A stretch of 64,000 nt of DNA, from contig OZ221973.1 in assembly GCA_965119745.1 (NCBI GenBank), positions 682,001 to 746,000 on the forward strand, given 5' to 3'. This document shows, one piece after another, positions 43,969 through 51,084 of the stretch (positions within the stretch are counted from its first letter, which is position 1; each line of letters opens with the position of its first letter). A model generated the notes under the pieces. It was not told where the DNA came from, ran no database searches, and saw nothing but the letters and a program-made list of their open reading frames with translations. The DNA is from CAJFUR01 sp904420575 (GTDB lineage: Bacteria > Actinomycetota > Coriobacteriia > Coriobacteriales > Eggerthellaceae). Both the position numbers and the translations under genes were made by a program.

Positions 43969-44634
43969 CTACCCGACGATCTTCCTCACGATCGCCTCCA
44001 CCTCGTCGGCTTCGGGCAGGCCGCGCTCGAGATCCTTGGTCGCCCGCGCGAGCGCGAACTTCGCCGCTTCGAGCGCCTCCGACACCACCAGGCTCGCCTC
44101 TTCGGCAGCCGTGAGCTCGTCGCTGCAGGTGCGCCTTTCGGGGTGCCCTTCCAGGTAGGACGCCAGCATGCTGCGGAAATCGGCGACGAAGGCGAACGTG
44201 CCGTCCAAGAAAAGCCGCATGAGCACCGGCGTCTGTGCGACCAGACGTCCGCGCATGGCCGCGATGTCGCTCGTCCAATCCAGCTCGCGCACCACTTCCA
44301 GGAACAGCGAGAGCGTGGCGTGGTATGGCGCCGCCGGCGCAAGGCGGTCATAGGCGGCATGCACGGCCTGCGGATCCAGATCGAGCGGGCCCAGGCCCAC
44401 GATGGCCGCATCCTTCGTGGGAAAGTAGTTGAAGAACGTGCCTTGCGAGACCACGGCGCGCTCCGCGATCATGGCAACGGTCACGTTTTCATAGCCGAGT
44501 TCGTCCACCAGCGTGATGGCTGACCGCTCGATCGCGGCGCGCGTCTCGCGGCGCTTGCGCTCCCGCAAGGATTCCACGGAAGTCCCGACGGCTGGCTCCG
44601 TCGGCGTGTCTTTGCCTTTGGTTTGCTTCGCCAC
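43969..44634 (-). CDS. TetR-family regulator divergent from tatA
   Basis: A 221-residue regulator. The HTH is at about 30-75 (ITLVDELGYENVTVAMIAER, VVSQGTFFNYFPTKDA), followed by a helical ligand domain. The N-terminal 25 residues are Lys/Thr/Glu-rich and disordered. It is transcribed away from tatA, with a 198-bp AT-rich divergent region that contains a perfect 14-bp palindrome overlapping the predicted tatA promoter. Autoregulation and control of tatA are likely by arrangement. Ligand unknown; an envelope-stress or antimicrobial signal is possible. Confidence 0.88.
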   Translation of the reverse strand: MAKQTKGKDTPTEPAVGTSVESLRERKRRETRAAIERSAITLVDELGYENVTVAMIAERAVVSQGTFFNYFPTKDAAIVGLGPLDLDPQAVHAAYDRLAPAAPYHATLSLFLEVVRELDWTSDIAAMRGRLVAQTPVLMRLFLDGTFAFVADFRSMLASYLEGHPERRTCSDELTAAEEASLVVSEALEAAKFALARATKDLERGLPEADEVEAIVRKIVG

Positions 44635-44709
44635 GTCCCTTGGCTCCTGTCACCGGTCGTCGATTCGCACTCCTTACATTATACGGAAAACATGTGAGGC
44701 ATCACGCAT

Positions 44710-44754
44710 TTGACTACAAATCTATAGTTACTATAAATTTATAGCTGCTATACT
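44710..44754 (+). promoter_or_regulatory. tatA promoter with palindromic operator
   Basis: TTGACT (44710-44715) and TATAAA (44732-44737, spacer 16) form a promoter, and TATACT (44749-44754) a possible second -10. CTATAAATTTATAG (44731-44744) is a perfect palindrome flanked by TATAG and CTATA, which extend the dyad. It is a good candidate TetR site. Confidence 0.6.
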
Positions 44755-44832
44755 ATCGGGTACGAGCGACAGGCGTCCCGCGCGCAAGAAGACGCGTGCA
44801 CCTGTCAAAAGCACCGTACGAAAGGAACCGCC

Positions 44833-45006
44833 ATGAAAATATTCGGCATGGGACTCCCCGAGCTGATCCTCATACTTGCCGTCGTGCTTCTTGTCTTCGG
44901 ACCCAAAAACCTTCCCAAGCTGGGCGGCATGCTGGGCCGCACCGTTAAGAAGATTCGCGGGCGCGTCGAAGACGATGGCGACACGACAGGTGCCCAGACC
45001 GCCTAA
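44833..45006 (+). CDS. tatA: Twin-arginine translocase protein TatA/E
   Basis: A 57-residue single-span protein. The N-terminal membrane helix MGLPELILILAVVLLVFGPK is followed by the conserved FGPKNLPKLGG hinge and an amphipathic helix (MLGRTVKKIRGRVED), then a short acidic tail. It oligomerises to form the pore for folded Tat substrates; two candidate substrates are encoded here (the molybdenum oxidoreductase and the ABC binding lipoprotein). AAAGGA lies 6-7 nt before ATG 44833. The gene is short for the family (usually 60-90) but has all core elements. tatC is not in this window. Confidence 0.93.
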   Translation: MKIFGMGLPELILILAVVLLVFGPKNLPKLGGMLGRTVKKIRGRVEDDGDTTGAQTA

Positions 45007-45083
45007 GACCCCTTTCCAGCCGACGCGCAACGCTGCTCAGTCGCCCTTTGCACCGTCACGCACGCCTATTCGCGGTCTCCGGA

Positions 45084-45280
45084 TGGCAAGGCTGACCGTT
45101 ATGGCCTCTTTTTGGCAAGGCTGACCGCTATGGCACTGATTCTGGCCGTTTCGGCTCGCAAAACAAGACCGAGCAGCGGAAAACCCCAGGTCGCGAAAAC
45201 CGAAGCGGCGTTGCACAGGCGCAAAGAGTGCCATAACGGTCATCCTTGCCAAAAAGAGGCCATAGCCGTCAGCCTTGCCA
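45084..45280. repeat. Long inverted repeat of 51-bp arms
   Basis: Arms 45084-45134 and 45230-45280 are complementary at 47 of 51 positions. Each arm is itself made of two GGCAAGGMTGACSGYTATGGC units joined by CTCTTTTT. The 95-bp loop has no gene. It lies between tatA and the tRNA-Phe terminator and could fold as one large hairpin. Confidence 0.85.
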
Positions 45281-45299
45281 CTTGGGAGAGAGGGAGAAC

Positions 45300-45350
45300 T
45301 TCCGCCAGAAGGGGGCTTTCGCCAGAGGGAGGCTTCCGTCAGAAGGAAGC
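45300..45350. repeat. 17-bp tandem repeat, three units
   Basis: Units 45300-45316, 45317-45333 and 45334-45350 follow TTYCGYCAGARGGRRGC. The third unit also forms a hairpin with GGCTTCC/GGAAGCC. No coding role is apparent. Confidence 0.75.
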
Positions 45351-45460
45351 CTCGATACCCTAAAGGAAGTTCCGAACCGAGAATGACTTCATCTCCCAAA
45401 CAACCCCGTCGATCAGCGCATCAGCCGGCGTGATGTAAGGATCCTCGGGCAATGAGCGCG

Positions 45461-45490
45461 AAAAGGGCCTCCGAGCATTTCGGAGGCCCT
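45461..45490 (-). terminator. Rho-independent terminator after tRNA-Phe
   Basis: On the minus strand AGGGCCTCCGA and TCGGAGGCCCT form an 11-bp stem with a 5-nt loop, followed by TTT from the AAAA at 45461-45464. Confidence 0.85.
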
Positions 45491-45503
45491 TCGACATTCA
45501 TGG

Positions 45504-45576
45504 TGGTCGGAGGGGGACTTGAACCCTCGGCACGCGGATTTTCAGTCCGCTGCTCTACCAACTGAGCTACCCGACC
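45504..45576 (-). tRNA. tRNA-Phe (anticodon GAA)
   Basis: Read on the minus strand: the acceptor GGTCGGG pairs with TCCGACC, with one wobble pair at the stem base. The anticodon stem is GCGGA/TCCGC around loop CTGAAAA, so the anticodon is GAA. The T loop GGTTCAAGTCC is normal. The discriminator is A at 45504, and CCA is encoded at 45501-45503. Confidence 0.95.
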
Positions 45577-45607
45577 ACGGATAACGCCCACAAGGACGTG
45601 GAACGAT

Positions 45608-45636
45608 ATTGTACCGGTGACCAAAGCGCCGGTCAA
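45608..45636 (-). promoter_or_regulatory. Promoter of tRNA-Phe
   Basis: On the minus strand TTGACC (45631-45636) and TACAAT (45608-45613) are separated by exactly 17 bp, 32 bp before the tRNA start. Confidence 0.85.
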
Positions 45637-45890
45637 GCAGCATCGATTGAATTCTCCTGAAAAAGTTGCGCACATCGCGCAACCGAGGCCTGCTCGTCTC
45701 CGCACCACGACATGCGCCGCACAACCGGCACCCACTTCACCCTCGCCCAATCGTCCCCGCATACACACCGCCACTCACGCATGCACGCACGCCCCCGCAC
45801 GTACATTACGAGCGCTGCGCGACCGGCAACCACGCTCCCTACCTGCACGGCGCTCGCCGCCGCGCGCGGCGCGCGCCTGCCGGCGCTCGC
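45637..45890. other. GC-rich intergenic region after pilO
   Basis: No gene is supported. It contains a GTTGCGC/GCGCAAC hairpin (45665-45683) and a dense GCGCGC/CGCCGC stretch just after the pilO stop that can fold and may end the pil transcript. Confidence 0.5.
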
Positions 45891-46439
45891 CTACCCCAGC
45901 GCCTCGAAGAACGTCACGTTCGCGCTAGCGGTCACCTTGTTGGCCGACGATGCCTGGCCCAAGCCGTCGCCCTTGATCGTGATGTCGGTGACCAGGCAGG
46001 AATACTTGCAGTCGATGAGCTTTTCGAGCACGGTCTGCGCGGCGGCATACGTGTCGGTGGTGAACGAGATGCTCACGTTGCGCCGCACGAGCGTGCCGGC
46101 AAACTCCGCGTTCGAGAAGTCGATGTTGTAGCTACTCGCCTCGGCCAGGATGGCATCGAGCTCGGCAAGCTCGCTTTTCGTGTTGTCGTAGCTGGGCAGC
46201 GTCTTCTGGTCGACCCCGTTTGCTTCGGCTTCCTTGATCTGCTGCTCGAGCTCGGCCTTCTTCGTCGCAACGACTTGCTGGAGAGCGATCTCGTCCTGCA
46301 CGGCACTCAATTGCGATTCGCTGGACGCCAGGGTGTCGAGCGAGGGCTTCAGCACCACCAGATAATAGAAGCAGCCAATGAGCAGGATGGCAAGGATGAC
46401 GAGCAGTATCTTCTCGCGCGTGGTGAAGACCCTATTCAT
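45891..46439 (-). CDS. pilO: PilO-like type IV pilus assembly protein
   Basis: A 182-residue bitopic protein. A short N-terminal cytoplasmic part is followed by a membrane segment (ILLVILAILLIGCFYYLVV), a coiled-coil (about 35-75: LASSESQLSAVQDEIAL, KKAELEQQIKEAEAN) and a small alpha/beta domain with paired strands. This layout matches PilO, which with PilN and PilM forms the inner alignment complex. The start overlaps the stop of the PilN-like gene by 8 nt. It is the last gene in the pilD-pilM-pilN-pilO run. Confidence 0.8.
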   Translation of the reverse strand: MNRVFTTREKILLVILAILLIGCFYYLVVLKPSLDTLASSESQLSAVQDEIALQQVVATKKAELEQQIKEAEANGVDQKTLPSYDNTKSELAELDAILAEASSYNIDFSNAEFAGTLVRRNVSISFTTDTYAAAQTVLEKLIDCKYSCLVTDITIKGDGLGQASSANKVTASANVTFFEALG

Positions 46440-47139
46440 GCTCGGCTCCGTTCTTTCCGCCGGCATCCGCCGCATCGCCGGCACCCGACGCATCGCCCGT
46501 AGCCATCCCGGCCGCCGCACCTTCGGCACCCGACGCAACTCCGCCCTCGGCATCCGCACCAGCAGCTCCCCCGTAGGCGCCCATGAGCAGGATGGTGACC
46601 GTCGAAACCACGTCGTCGTGCTTGTCCGTCTTGGCCGTGCTCACGCTCACGCCCGCCACCAGCGGATCGCTTTCGAGCGACGCCACCACGCGCGACACGT
46701 CGTCGAGCGAGGCGTTTGCGAACTGCAGTTCCACCACGTTGCCCGAAATGACCACGGTCTGCAGATCGGCCGTGCTGGCCACCGTGTTCTCCAGCAGGGC
46801 GAGCACGTCTTTGCGGTCGGAAAGCGACAGCTCCTCGGCGGTCAGACTGTTCACGGCGAACGAATCGTAGCGCTCTTGGAGCGCGGAATAGTCGGCGTTG
46901 CCCGCTTCCAGATCGTCAAGCTGCGCCTGCGCGGACGTGACCTTCGCCGACGCCGCCGAGGCAGCCCCCATGACGTCGATGACGCCGAACTTGGCAAACA
47001 GCGCGATCACCACCAGCGCCAGCACGAACAGGGCAAGGTCGCGGCCCAGATGACGGGGAGCCTGATTGCTCTCTGCCAGATTGATGGTCGTCTTCGTTGG
47101 GTAGACGGGCTTCTTCGCCCGCGTCAGTTCCAAGGCCAC
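46432..47139 (-). CDS. pilN: PilN-like type IV pilus assembly protein
   Basis: A 235-residue bitopic protein. The N-terminus (MALELTRAKKPVYPTKTTIN) contains the INLAESN-type motif by which PilN binds PilM. The membrane segment is about 34-56 (LALFVLALVVIALFAKFG), and a coiled-coil and ferredoxin-like fold follow. The last 45 residues are Gly/Ala-rich low complexity. GTG 47139 is used with GAGGAGGGG about 4-7 nt upstream. It lies 10 bp after pilM and overlaps pilO. Confidence 0.82.
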   Translation of the reverse strand: MALELTRAKKPVYPTKTTINLAESNQAPRHLGRDLALFVLALVVIALFAKFGVIDVMGAASAASAKVTSAQAQLDDLEAGNADYSALQERYDSFAVNSLTAEELSLSDRKDVLALLENTVASTADLQTVVISGNVVELQFANASLDDVSRVVASLESDPLVAGVSVSTAKTDKHDDVVSTVTILLMGAYGGAAGADAEGGVASGAEGAAAGMATGDASGAGDAADAGGKNGAEHE

Positions 47140-47149
47140 AGTCCCCTCC

Positions 47150-48298
47150 TCACCTCAGCGCAATGCCCACAGCAGCTGGGCACACGCGCAGGCGGTCGGG
47201 CGACACGGCAGAAGCCGGCATGACCGCGTTGATATCCACCAGATCGACGCTCACGTGCTCGCGCAATGCGTCGATGAGCGGCGCAATGCCCGATCCGTTG
47301 CCGCAATAATGCAGTACGTTCAGCTGGCTTTCGGGATAGTTGAAGTTGAAGAAGCTCACGATGCGCGCCGCTTCCACGCCTAGACGCTCGTACAGGTCGA
47401 GGCAGGGCTGGATGCGTTGCGCGCCTTCGTAGTCGGTGGAGAGATACGTGCGCGCCAGGCTCTCGTCGACCGAGAAGTAATCGGCCACGGCCGAGGCCAG
47501 AAGCCCCACCCCGAACTCGACGATGCGTGCGACCTCGTACTTGCCTTGCGGGAACAGATACACCGTCGTGTTGTCGTAGCCGACGTCCAGGAAGCAGTAG
47601 TCGCGCGATGCAGCAGGCATCTGAGGCGCCGTCGCCCCATTGGGCAGGGCGCTTGCGGGACCCGACGCCGCGATGCCTGCAGCGGCCGAACCTCCCGCCG
47701 CATCCAGAGCCGGAGTGTCAGCGCCATTCGGCAGCGTGGCGCCTGCGGCAGGCATCGACGCAGGCGGCTGGCGTTTTTCAAAGGCAGCGATGATGTTCGC
47801 ATAGGCCATGATGTCCGGAGCGGCCATTTTGAGCTTGAAGCCCGCCCGACGCAGCATGGTGCGGTACGCCTCGATGGTCTCGGTGAGAGCCGCGGCCGCG
47901 AGGATGTCCATTTCGACCGGGTTGCCGGCTGCGTCGTGCTTCATGCCCAGCACCGCGTAGTCGAAGCTGTACTTGTCCTTGTCGTCGGCTATGTAGTCAC
48001 GAAACTCGAACGGAAGATTGAGACCCAGCTCTTCCTCCGTCATGGCCGGCACCGTGATGCGCCGCGTGAACACGTCGCGGGAATGCAGGGCAAGGGCGCA
48101 GTCCTTCGCATTGATCTTGTTCTTGCGCGCTGCATCGCGAATGACCTCGGCCATGGTTTCGAACGAGGTGACGCGGCCGTCTTTGACCAGGCTCTCGGGC
48201 ACTTCTTCGATCGCCACGCTCACCACGCCCTGATCGCCGCAGACGGCCATCTTCAGGCGTTCCGACCCGATGTCGATGCCGGTGTATAGTTTCGCCAT
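47150..48298 (-). CDS. pilM: PilM-like actin-fold protein of type IV pilus assembly
   Basis: A 382-residue cytoplasmic protein with the FtsA/actin-like ATPase fold. The phosphate-1 motif is YTGIDIGSERLKMAV (residues 5-19), phosphate-2 is near DYCFLDVGYDNTTVYLF, and a C-terminal GNGSGIAPLIDAL fits the adenosine motif. An Ala/Pro/Gly-rich insert (about 180-235) interrupts the second half of the fold and is probably a flexible loop. PilM recruits PilN and aligns the motor. ATG 48298 has AAAGAGG 6-7 nt upstream. It is 87 bp downstream of pilD. Confidence 0.88.
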   Translation of the reverse strand: MAKLYTGIDIGSERLKMAVCGDQGVVSVAIEEVPESLVKDGRVTSFETMAEVIRDAARKNKINAKDCALALHSRDVFTRRITVPAMTEEELGLNLPFEFRDYIADDKDKYSFDYAVLGMKHDAAGNPVEMDILAAAALTETIEAYRTMLRRAGFKLKMAAPDIMAYANIIAAFEKRQPPASMPAAGATLPNGADTPALDAAGGSAAAGIAASGPASALPNGATAPQMPAASRDYCFLDVGYDNTTVYLFPQGKYEVARIVEFGVGLLASAVADYFSVDESLARTYLSTDYEGAQRIQPCLDLYERLGVEAARIVSFFNFNYPESQLNVLHYCGNGSGIAPLIDALREHVSVDLVDINAVMPASAVSPDRLRVCPAAVGIALR

Positions 48299-48385
48299 GC
48301 AGACCTCTTTCCCTTGTCTGTCGATTATAGGCGAGACATGCTCCGATAGCGAGCAGATAACGACAAACAACGCGGGATTGAAACC

Positions 48386-49252
48386 TCAGAACAGGCTGAG
48401 GTACCAACCGAGGATCGACGGACCCGCCACCAGCGTGAACCAGGTGGCCAGCGCAATGGAAGGGCCGAACGGGAACACGCGGGGATCGTCGGAGTCACGG
48501 CGAGAACGTTGCGTCGCCAGCGAGAACACGATCCCCACGACGCACGCGACGATAAGGTTGAGGACGCTGGCCGCCAGGCCCAAAAACAACCCTACCACGA
48601 ACAGCAACTTGATGTCCCCGCCGCCCAGACTCTGCCTCCCGACCACTTTGTCAAACGCGAACGACAGCGCGAGCAGCACGCCCGCGACGGCGAACGCCCC
48701 GACTAGGCCGTCGATCAGCACGGCAAGCACCGGGTTTCCAGTCAGCCCCAGCATGAGCATCCCTACGCCGATGGTGCGCATGTCCACGCCAAAGAAAGCG
48801 AACGACGCCACCCAGACGACGATGCCCGCAACGACAAAACCATTGGAGATGGTGAAGGTGTCCAGGTCAACCAACGAAAGCCCCAGCAGGATGCAGCCGA
48901 GCACGCAGAGCGCCAGAGCGTGGACGGTCAGGCCATACGCCCACACCATGCTCACAAAATAGGCGGCGCACAGAAGCTCGGCCACCACGTAACGCGGCGA
49001 CACCTTCTGCCCACAGTAGCGGCATCGACCCCGCAAGAACAGCCAGCTGAGCACAGGAACCAGATCGAGAGCCGAAAGTTGGTGATTGCATTCGGCACAG
49101 TGGCTGCGACCCTTCCACACGCTTTCGCCATGGACCAGGCGCCAAGCCAGGCAGTTGACGAAGCTGCCCAGGCATGCTCCCAGCACGCCCGCGACGACGA
49201 GGAAGAACACCGGCCAAACCGGCGAAAGCACCGCCACATCACTCAGCTGCAT
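48386..49252 (-). CDS. pilD: Prepilin peptidase/N-methyltransferase PilD
   Basis: A 288-residue membrane aspartic protease that cuts prepilins after Gly and methylates the new N-terminus. The N-terminal methyltransferase domain has the zinc cysteines C52/C55 (CAEC) and C77/C80 (CRYC). Catalytic aspartates are in VDLDTF (D129 or D131) and in GGGDIK (D213). Eight or so membrane segments are visible. It should process the pilin-like proteins encoded at 49880-56916. It heads the pilD-pilM-pilN-pilO run and is divergent from the small XRE gene. Confidence 0.95.
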   Translation of the reverse strand: MQLSDVAVLSPVWPVFFLVVAGVLGACLGSFVNCLAWRLVHGESVWKGRSHCAECNHQLSALDLVPVLSWLFLRGRCRYCGQKVSPRYVVAELLCAAYFVSMVWAYGLTVHALALCVLGCILLGLSLVDLDTFTISNGFVVAGIVVWVASFAFFGVDMRTIGVGMLMLGLTGNPVLAVLIDGLVGAFAVAGVLLALSFAFDKVVGRQSLGGGDIKLLFVVGLFLGLAASVLNLIVACVVGIVFSLATQRSRRDSDDPRVFPFGPSIALATWFTLVAGPSILGWYLSLF

Positions 49253-49569
49253 ACGTCACCTTTCCTTCGCGTCGCTTGAACATCATCCTAGACCAACGAA
49301 CGTCTTCCGATGACGAAAAGCAGCATTCCCTTTGAGAAGAACCACGACTGCCGCCAGCAACACTAAAATTGTACTATGATGCAACAAATAATGATAGGGT
49401 GTTTTCGCGTTCGTTTTTGAGGCGCTTGTGGCCGCTCGCATGAGAGACGCCGCGTGGTTCGAGGCAAGCGGTTGCTTGAGGCGGCAGGCCTTTGGCTTAT
49501 ATCTAATCTTGTAGATCATTGTTTCTTATTTCATGCACTCTTTGGCGGTGCAGGTTATAGCCTGTATGC
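49253..49569. other. AT-rich divergent intergenic region (pilD / XRE)
   Basis: About 317 bp without a gene. It is unusually AT-rich around 49360-49400 (ACAAATAATGATAGGG) and 49490-49530. It must hold promoters for pilD and for the XRE gene, but no -35/-10 pair is convincing; TATAGC at 49556-49561 is 8 nt before the XRE ATG. Confidence 0.5.
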
Positions 49570-49785
49570 ATGAAGACGGATATCAGAAACAATGTGGGGC
49601 TGCGCATAAAGGAACTTCGTCGGAAGGGTGGAATCACGCAGGAAAAATTCGCCCTCATGACGGGCATTAACCGAAGCTATCTGGCCGACATTGAGCAAGG
49701 AAACCGAAACTTCGGGTTCGACACACTCGACAAGATCGTGAAGGGTTTCGGCATATCGTTGAGCGAGTTCTTCGACGGCATGTGA
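49570..49785 (+). CDS. Small XRE-family regulator in the pilus locus
   Basis: A 71-residue single-domain Cro/C1-type protein: VGLRIKELRRKGGITQEKFA, then INRSYLADIEQGNRNFGFDT and LDKIVKGFGISLSEFF. It is not a paralogue of the three larger XRE copies. There is no clear Shine-Dalgarno sequence before ATG 49570. It is the only plus-strand gene in the pilus locus, lying between pilD and the prepilin-like gene at 49880 and transcribed against both. It could regulate pilD or be an immunity-type repressor of foreign origin; its base composition is a little lower in GC than its neighbours. Confidence 0.8.
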   Translation: MKTDIRNNVGLRIKELRRKGGITQEKFALMTGINRSYLADIEQGNRNFGFDTLDKIVKGFGISLSEFFDGM

Positions 49786-49879
49786 GATCCTCCGCCGTTG
49801 CCTCCAGCAGCGAACAACCCGTGAACACAAACGAAAGCGTACTGAGCGCAAGAACGTTCTGCCTGAGCGTGCAGAAACC

Positions 49880-50323
49880 CTAGGCGACGGGGGCGAAAAC
49901 CCATTGCGCCGTGACGCTTCCCTCTGTTCGGATGACTTCGATGACGCACGTGTCGCGCTCGACGTGCTGCTCCCTGCCGTCGATGACAAGCGAGTCTCCC
50001 TCGTTGTAGCCCGATGGCGGGTCGGCCACCAACGTGTTCGTGCCCTTTTGATAGTAGGCGACGTTGGAGCCGTCGGCGGCGACATGGGAGGCGTGGGCAG
50101 GGTCGTCCTCGCCGGGACAGCCAGGCACCAGGCAGACGCTCGCGACGCTGGCGTTCCCGACACCCTGCGCGGTATTGAGCGCGTTCGCGTCGTTGCCCTG
50201 CCACATCAGCGAGAGCAGGTACCAGCCCAGCACGGCCAGAAGCGCCACGGCAAAGCATGCGATGCCGACGACGCACACGACCTCGACGCGTGAAAGCCCC
50301 TTGTTGTCAGCGAGATTGTCCAT
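49880..50323 (-). CDS. Type IV prepilin-like protein
   Basis: A 147-residue protein with a short basic leader and prepilin site DNKG-LSRVEVVCVVGIACFAV, giving Gly at -1 and Glu at +5 as PilD requires. The hydrophobic stem (about 11-35) is followed by a globular domain with two Cys (CLVPGC) and a second Cys near the end, possibly a disulfide. ATG 50323 is used; ATG 50335 adds four residues, and neither has a clear ribosome site. It is downstream of the main pilin, beyond a palindrome and a pilin remnant, so it is probably a minor pilin. Confidence 0.75.
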   Translation of the reverse strand: MDNLADNKGLSRVEVVCVVGIACFAVALLAVLGWYLLSLMWQGNDANALNTAQGVGNASVASVCLVPGCPGEDDPAHASHVAADGSNVAYYQKGTNTLVADPPSGYNEGDSLVIDGREQHVERDTCVIEVIRTEGSVTAQWVFAPVA

Positions 50324-50360
50324 GCCGTGCAGCATAGCACAAAGCGCCGGGCATGGTCCT

Positions 50361-50441
50361 TTATTGTTGGGGCACAATCGCTGCCACGATGAGCAGCCCG
50401 AAAATGGTGAAACCTTTGATGCCCACAGGCAAAGGCTGCAT
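50361..50441 (-). pseudogene. Remnant of a prepilin N-terminus
   Basis: A 26-codon frame encodes a leader ending GIKG followed by FTIFGLLIVAAIVPQQ and a TAA. This matches a type IV pilin start (compare FTIAELLIVVAIVAVL of the intact pilin) but lacks Glu at +5 and stops inside the stem helix. It lies between the intact pilin and the prepilin-like gene. It is best read as a decayed pilin gene copy. Confidence 0.6.
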
Positions 50442-50492
50442 GAAACCTCGGAATCCGCAAACCTTTGCATAACCACATTTCCCCCAGCAACA

Positions 50493-50518
50493 GTAAAGGC
50501 CCGCATGCGGGCCTTTAC
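50493..50518 (-). terminator. 26-bp perfect palindrome after the major pilin gene
   Basis: GTAAAGGCCCGCA meets its exact complement TGCGGGCCTTTAC with no loop spacer. On the minus strand it lies 25 bp after the pilin stop and ends in CCTTTAC. It is a likely terminator or 3' stabiliser for pilin mRNA. Confidence 0.65.
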
Positions 50519-50542
50519 CACAAGCATATAAACGAAGCGCGG

Positions 50543-50947
50543 CTAAGATGACTGCTTGCCCCATTTTCCGTTCTTTTCATTCGTCAGTCCATCCGTGAAC
50601 TCGACATAGACGCCGTCAGCGCCCACGGTGACCTTAACCGAATTCGCATCGTTCAGCTTGATTTCCTGACCGTCAGAGAAATTAAATTCACTCGTCGCCG
50701 TACCGGCCGTGACGCCGTAATCGGTCAAGTCGAAATTGGCCTTGTCGGAAAGCCAGTTGGCTTGCATGTCACCGTACAAAGAACGCGCGTTTGCCTGATC
50801 GGTTCCCGCTATAGCGCCGTTCAGCGAGCTCGTGAACACCGGGATGGCGATGGCCACCAGCACGGCCACGATCGCCACGACGATCAGCAACTCGGCGATG
50901 GTGAAGCCGTCTTTCTCCTCCCGCACCCTCTTGACCATTTCCTTCAT
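50543..50947 (-). CDS. Major type IV pilin (prepilin)
   Basis: A 134-residue prepilin. Leader MKEMVKRVREEKDG is followed by the mature start FTIAELLIVVAIVAVLVAIA, with Gly at -1 and Glu at +5. The conserved stem helix continues into PVFTSSLNGAIAGTDQANAR, then a small globular domain rich in Asp, Thr and Gly with no Cys. The ribosome site AAAGGAGG is very strong (7 nt before ATG 50947) and is directly preceded by a hairpin. This and the short length suggest it is the main structural subunit. It follows pilC after 137 bp and precedes a palindrome. Confidence 0.92.
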   Translation of the reverse strand: MKEMVKRVREEKDGFTIAELLIVVAIVAVLVAIAIPVFTSSLNGAIAGTDQANARSLYGDMQANWLSDKANFDLTDYGVTAGTATSEFNFSDGQEIKLNDANSVKVTVGADGVYVEFTDGLTNEKNGKWGKQSS

Positions 50948-50959
50948 GTTTCCTCCTTT

Positions 50960-50982
50960 CAGAGGCCCCCTTCGGGCCTCTG
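50960..50982 (-). promoter_or_regulatory. Hairpin abutting the pilin ribosome binding site
   Basis: On the minus strand CAGAGGCCC and GGGCCTCTG form a 9-bp stem with a 5-nt loop that ends exactly where AAAGGAGG begins. It could stabilise a processed pilin mRNA or modulate ribosome access. Confidence 0.6.
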
Positions 50983-51084
50983 GGTCCGGTCGCAGATACG
51001 CGGCCCTTTTACGTCCCTCTTCGGTAGAACGCATCTCCACCGAACCTACAGGAAAATACCGCACCCCCCATATCAACTGGAGGT

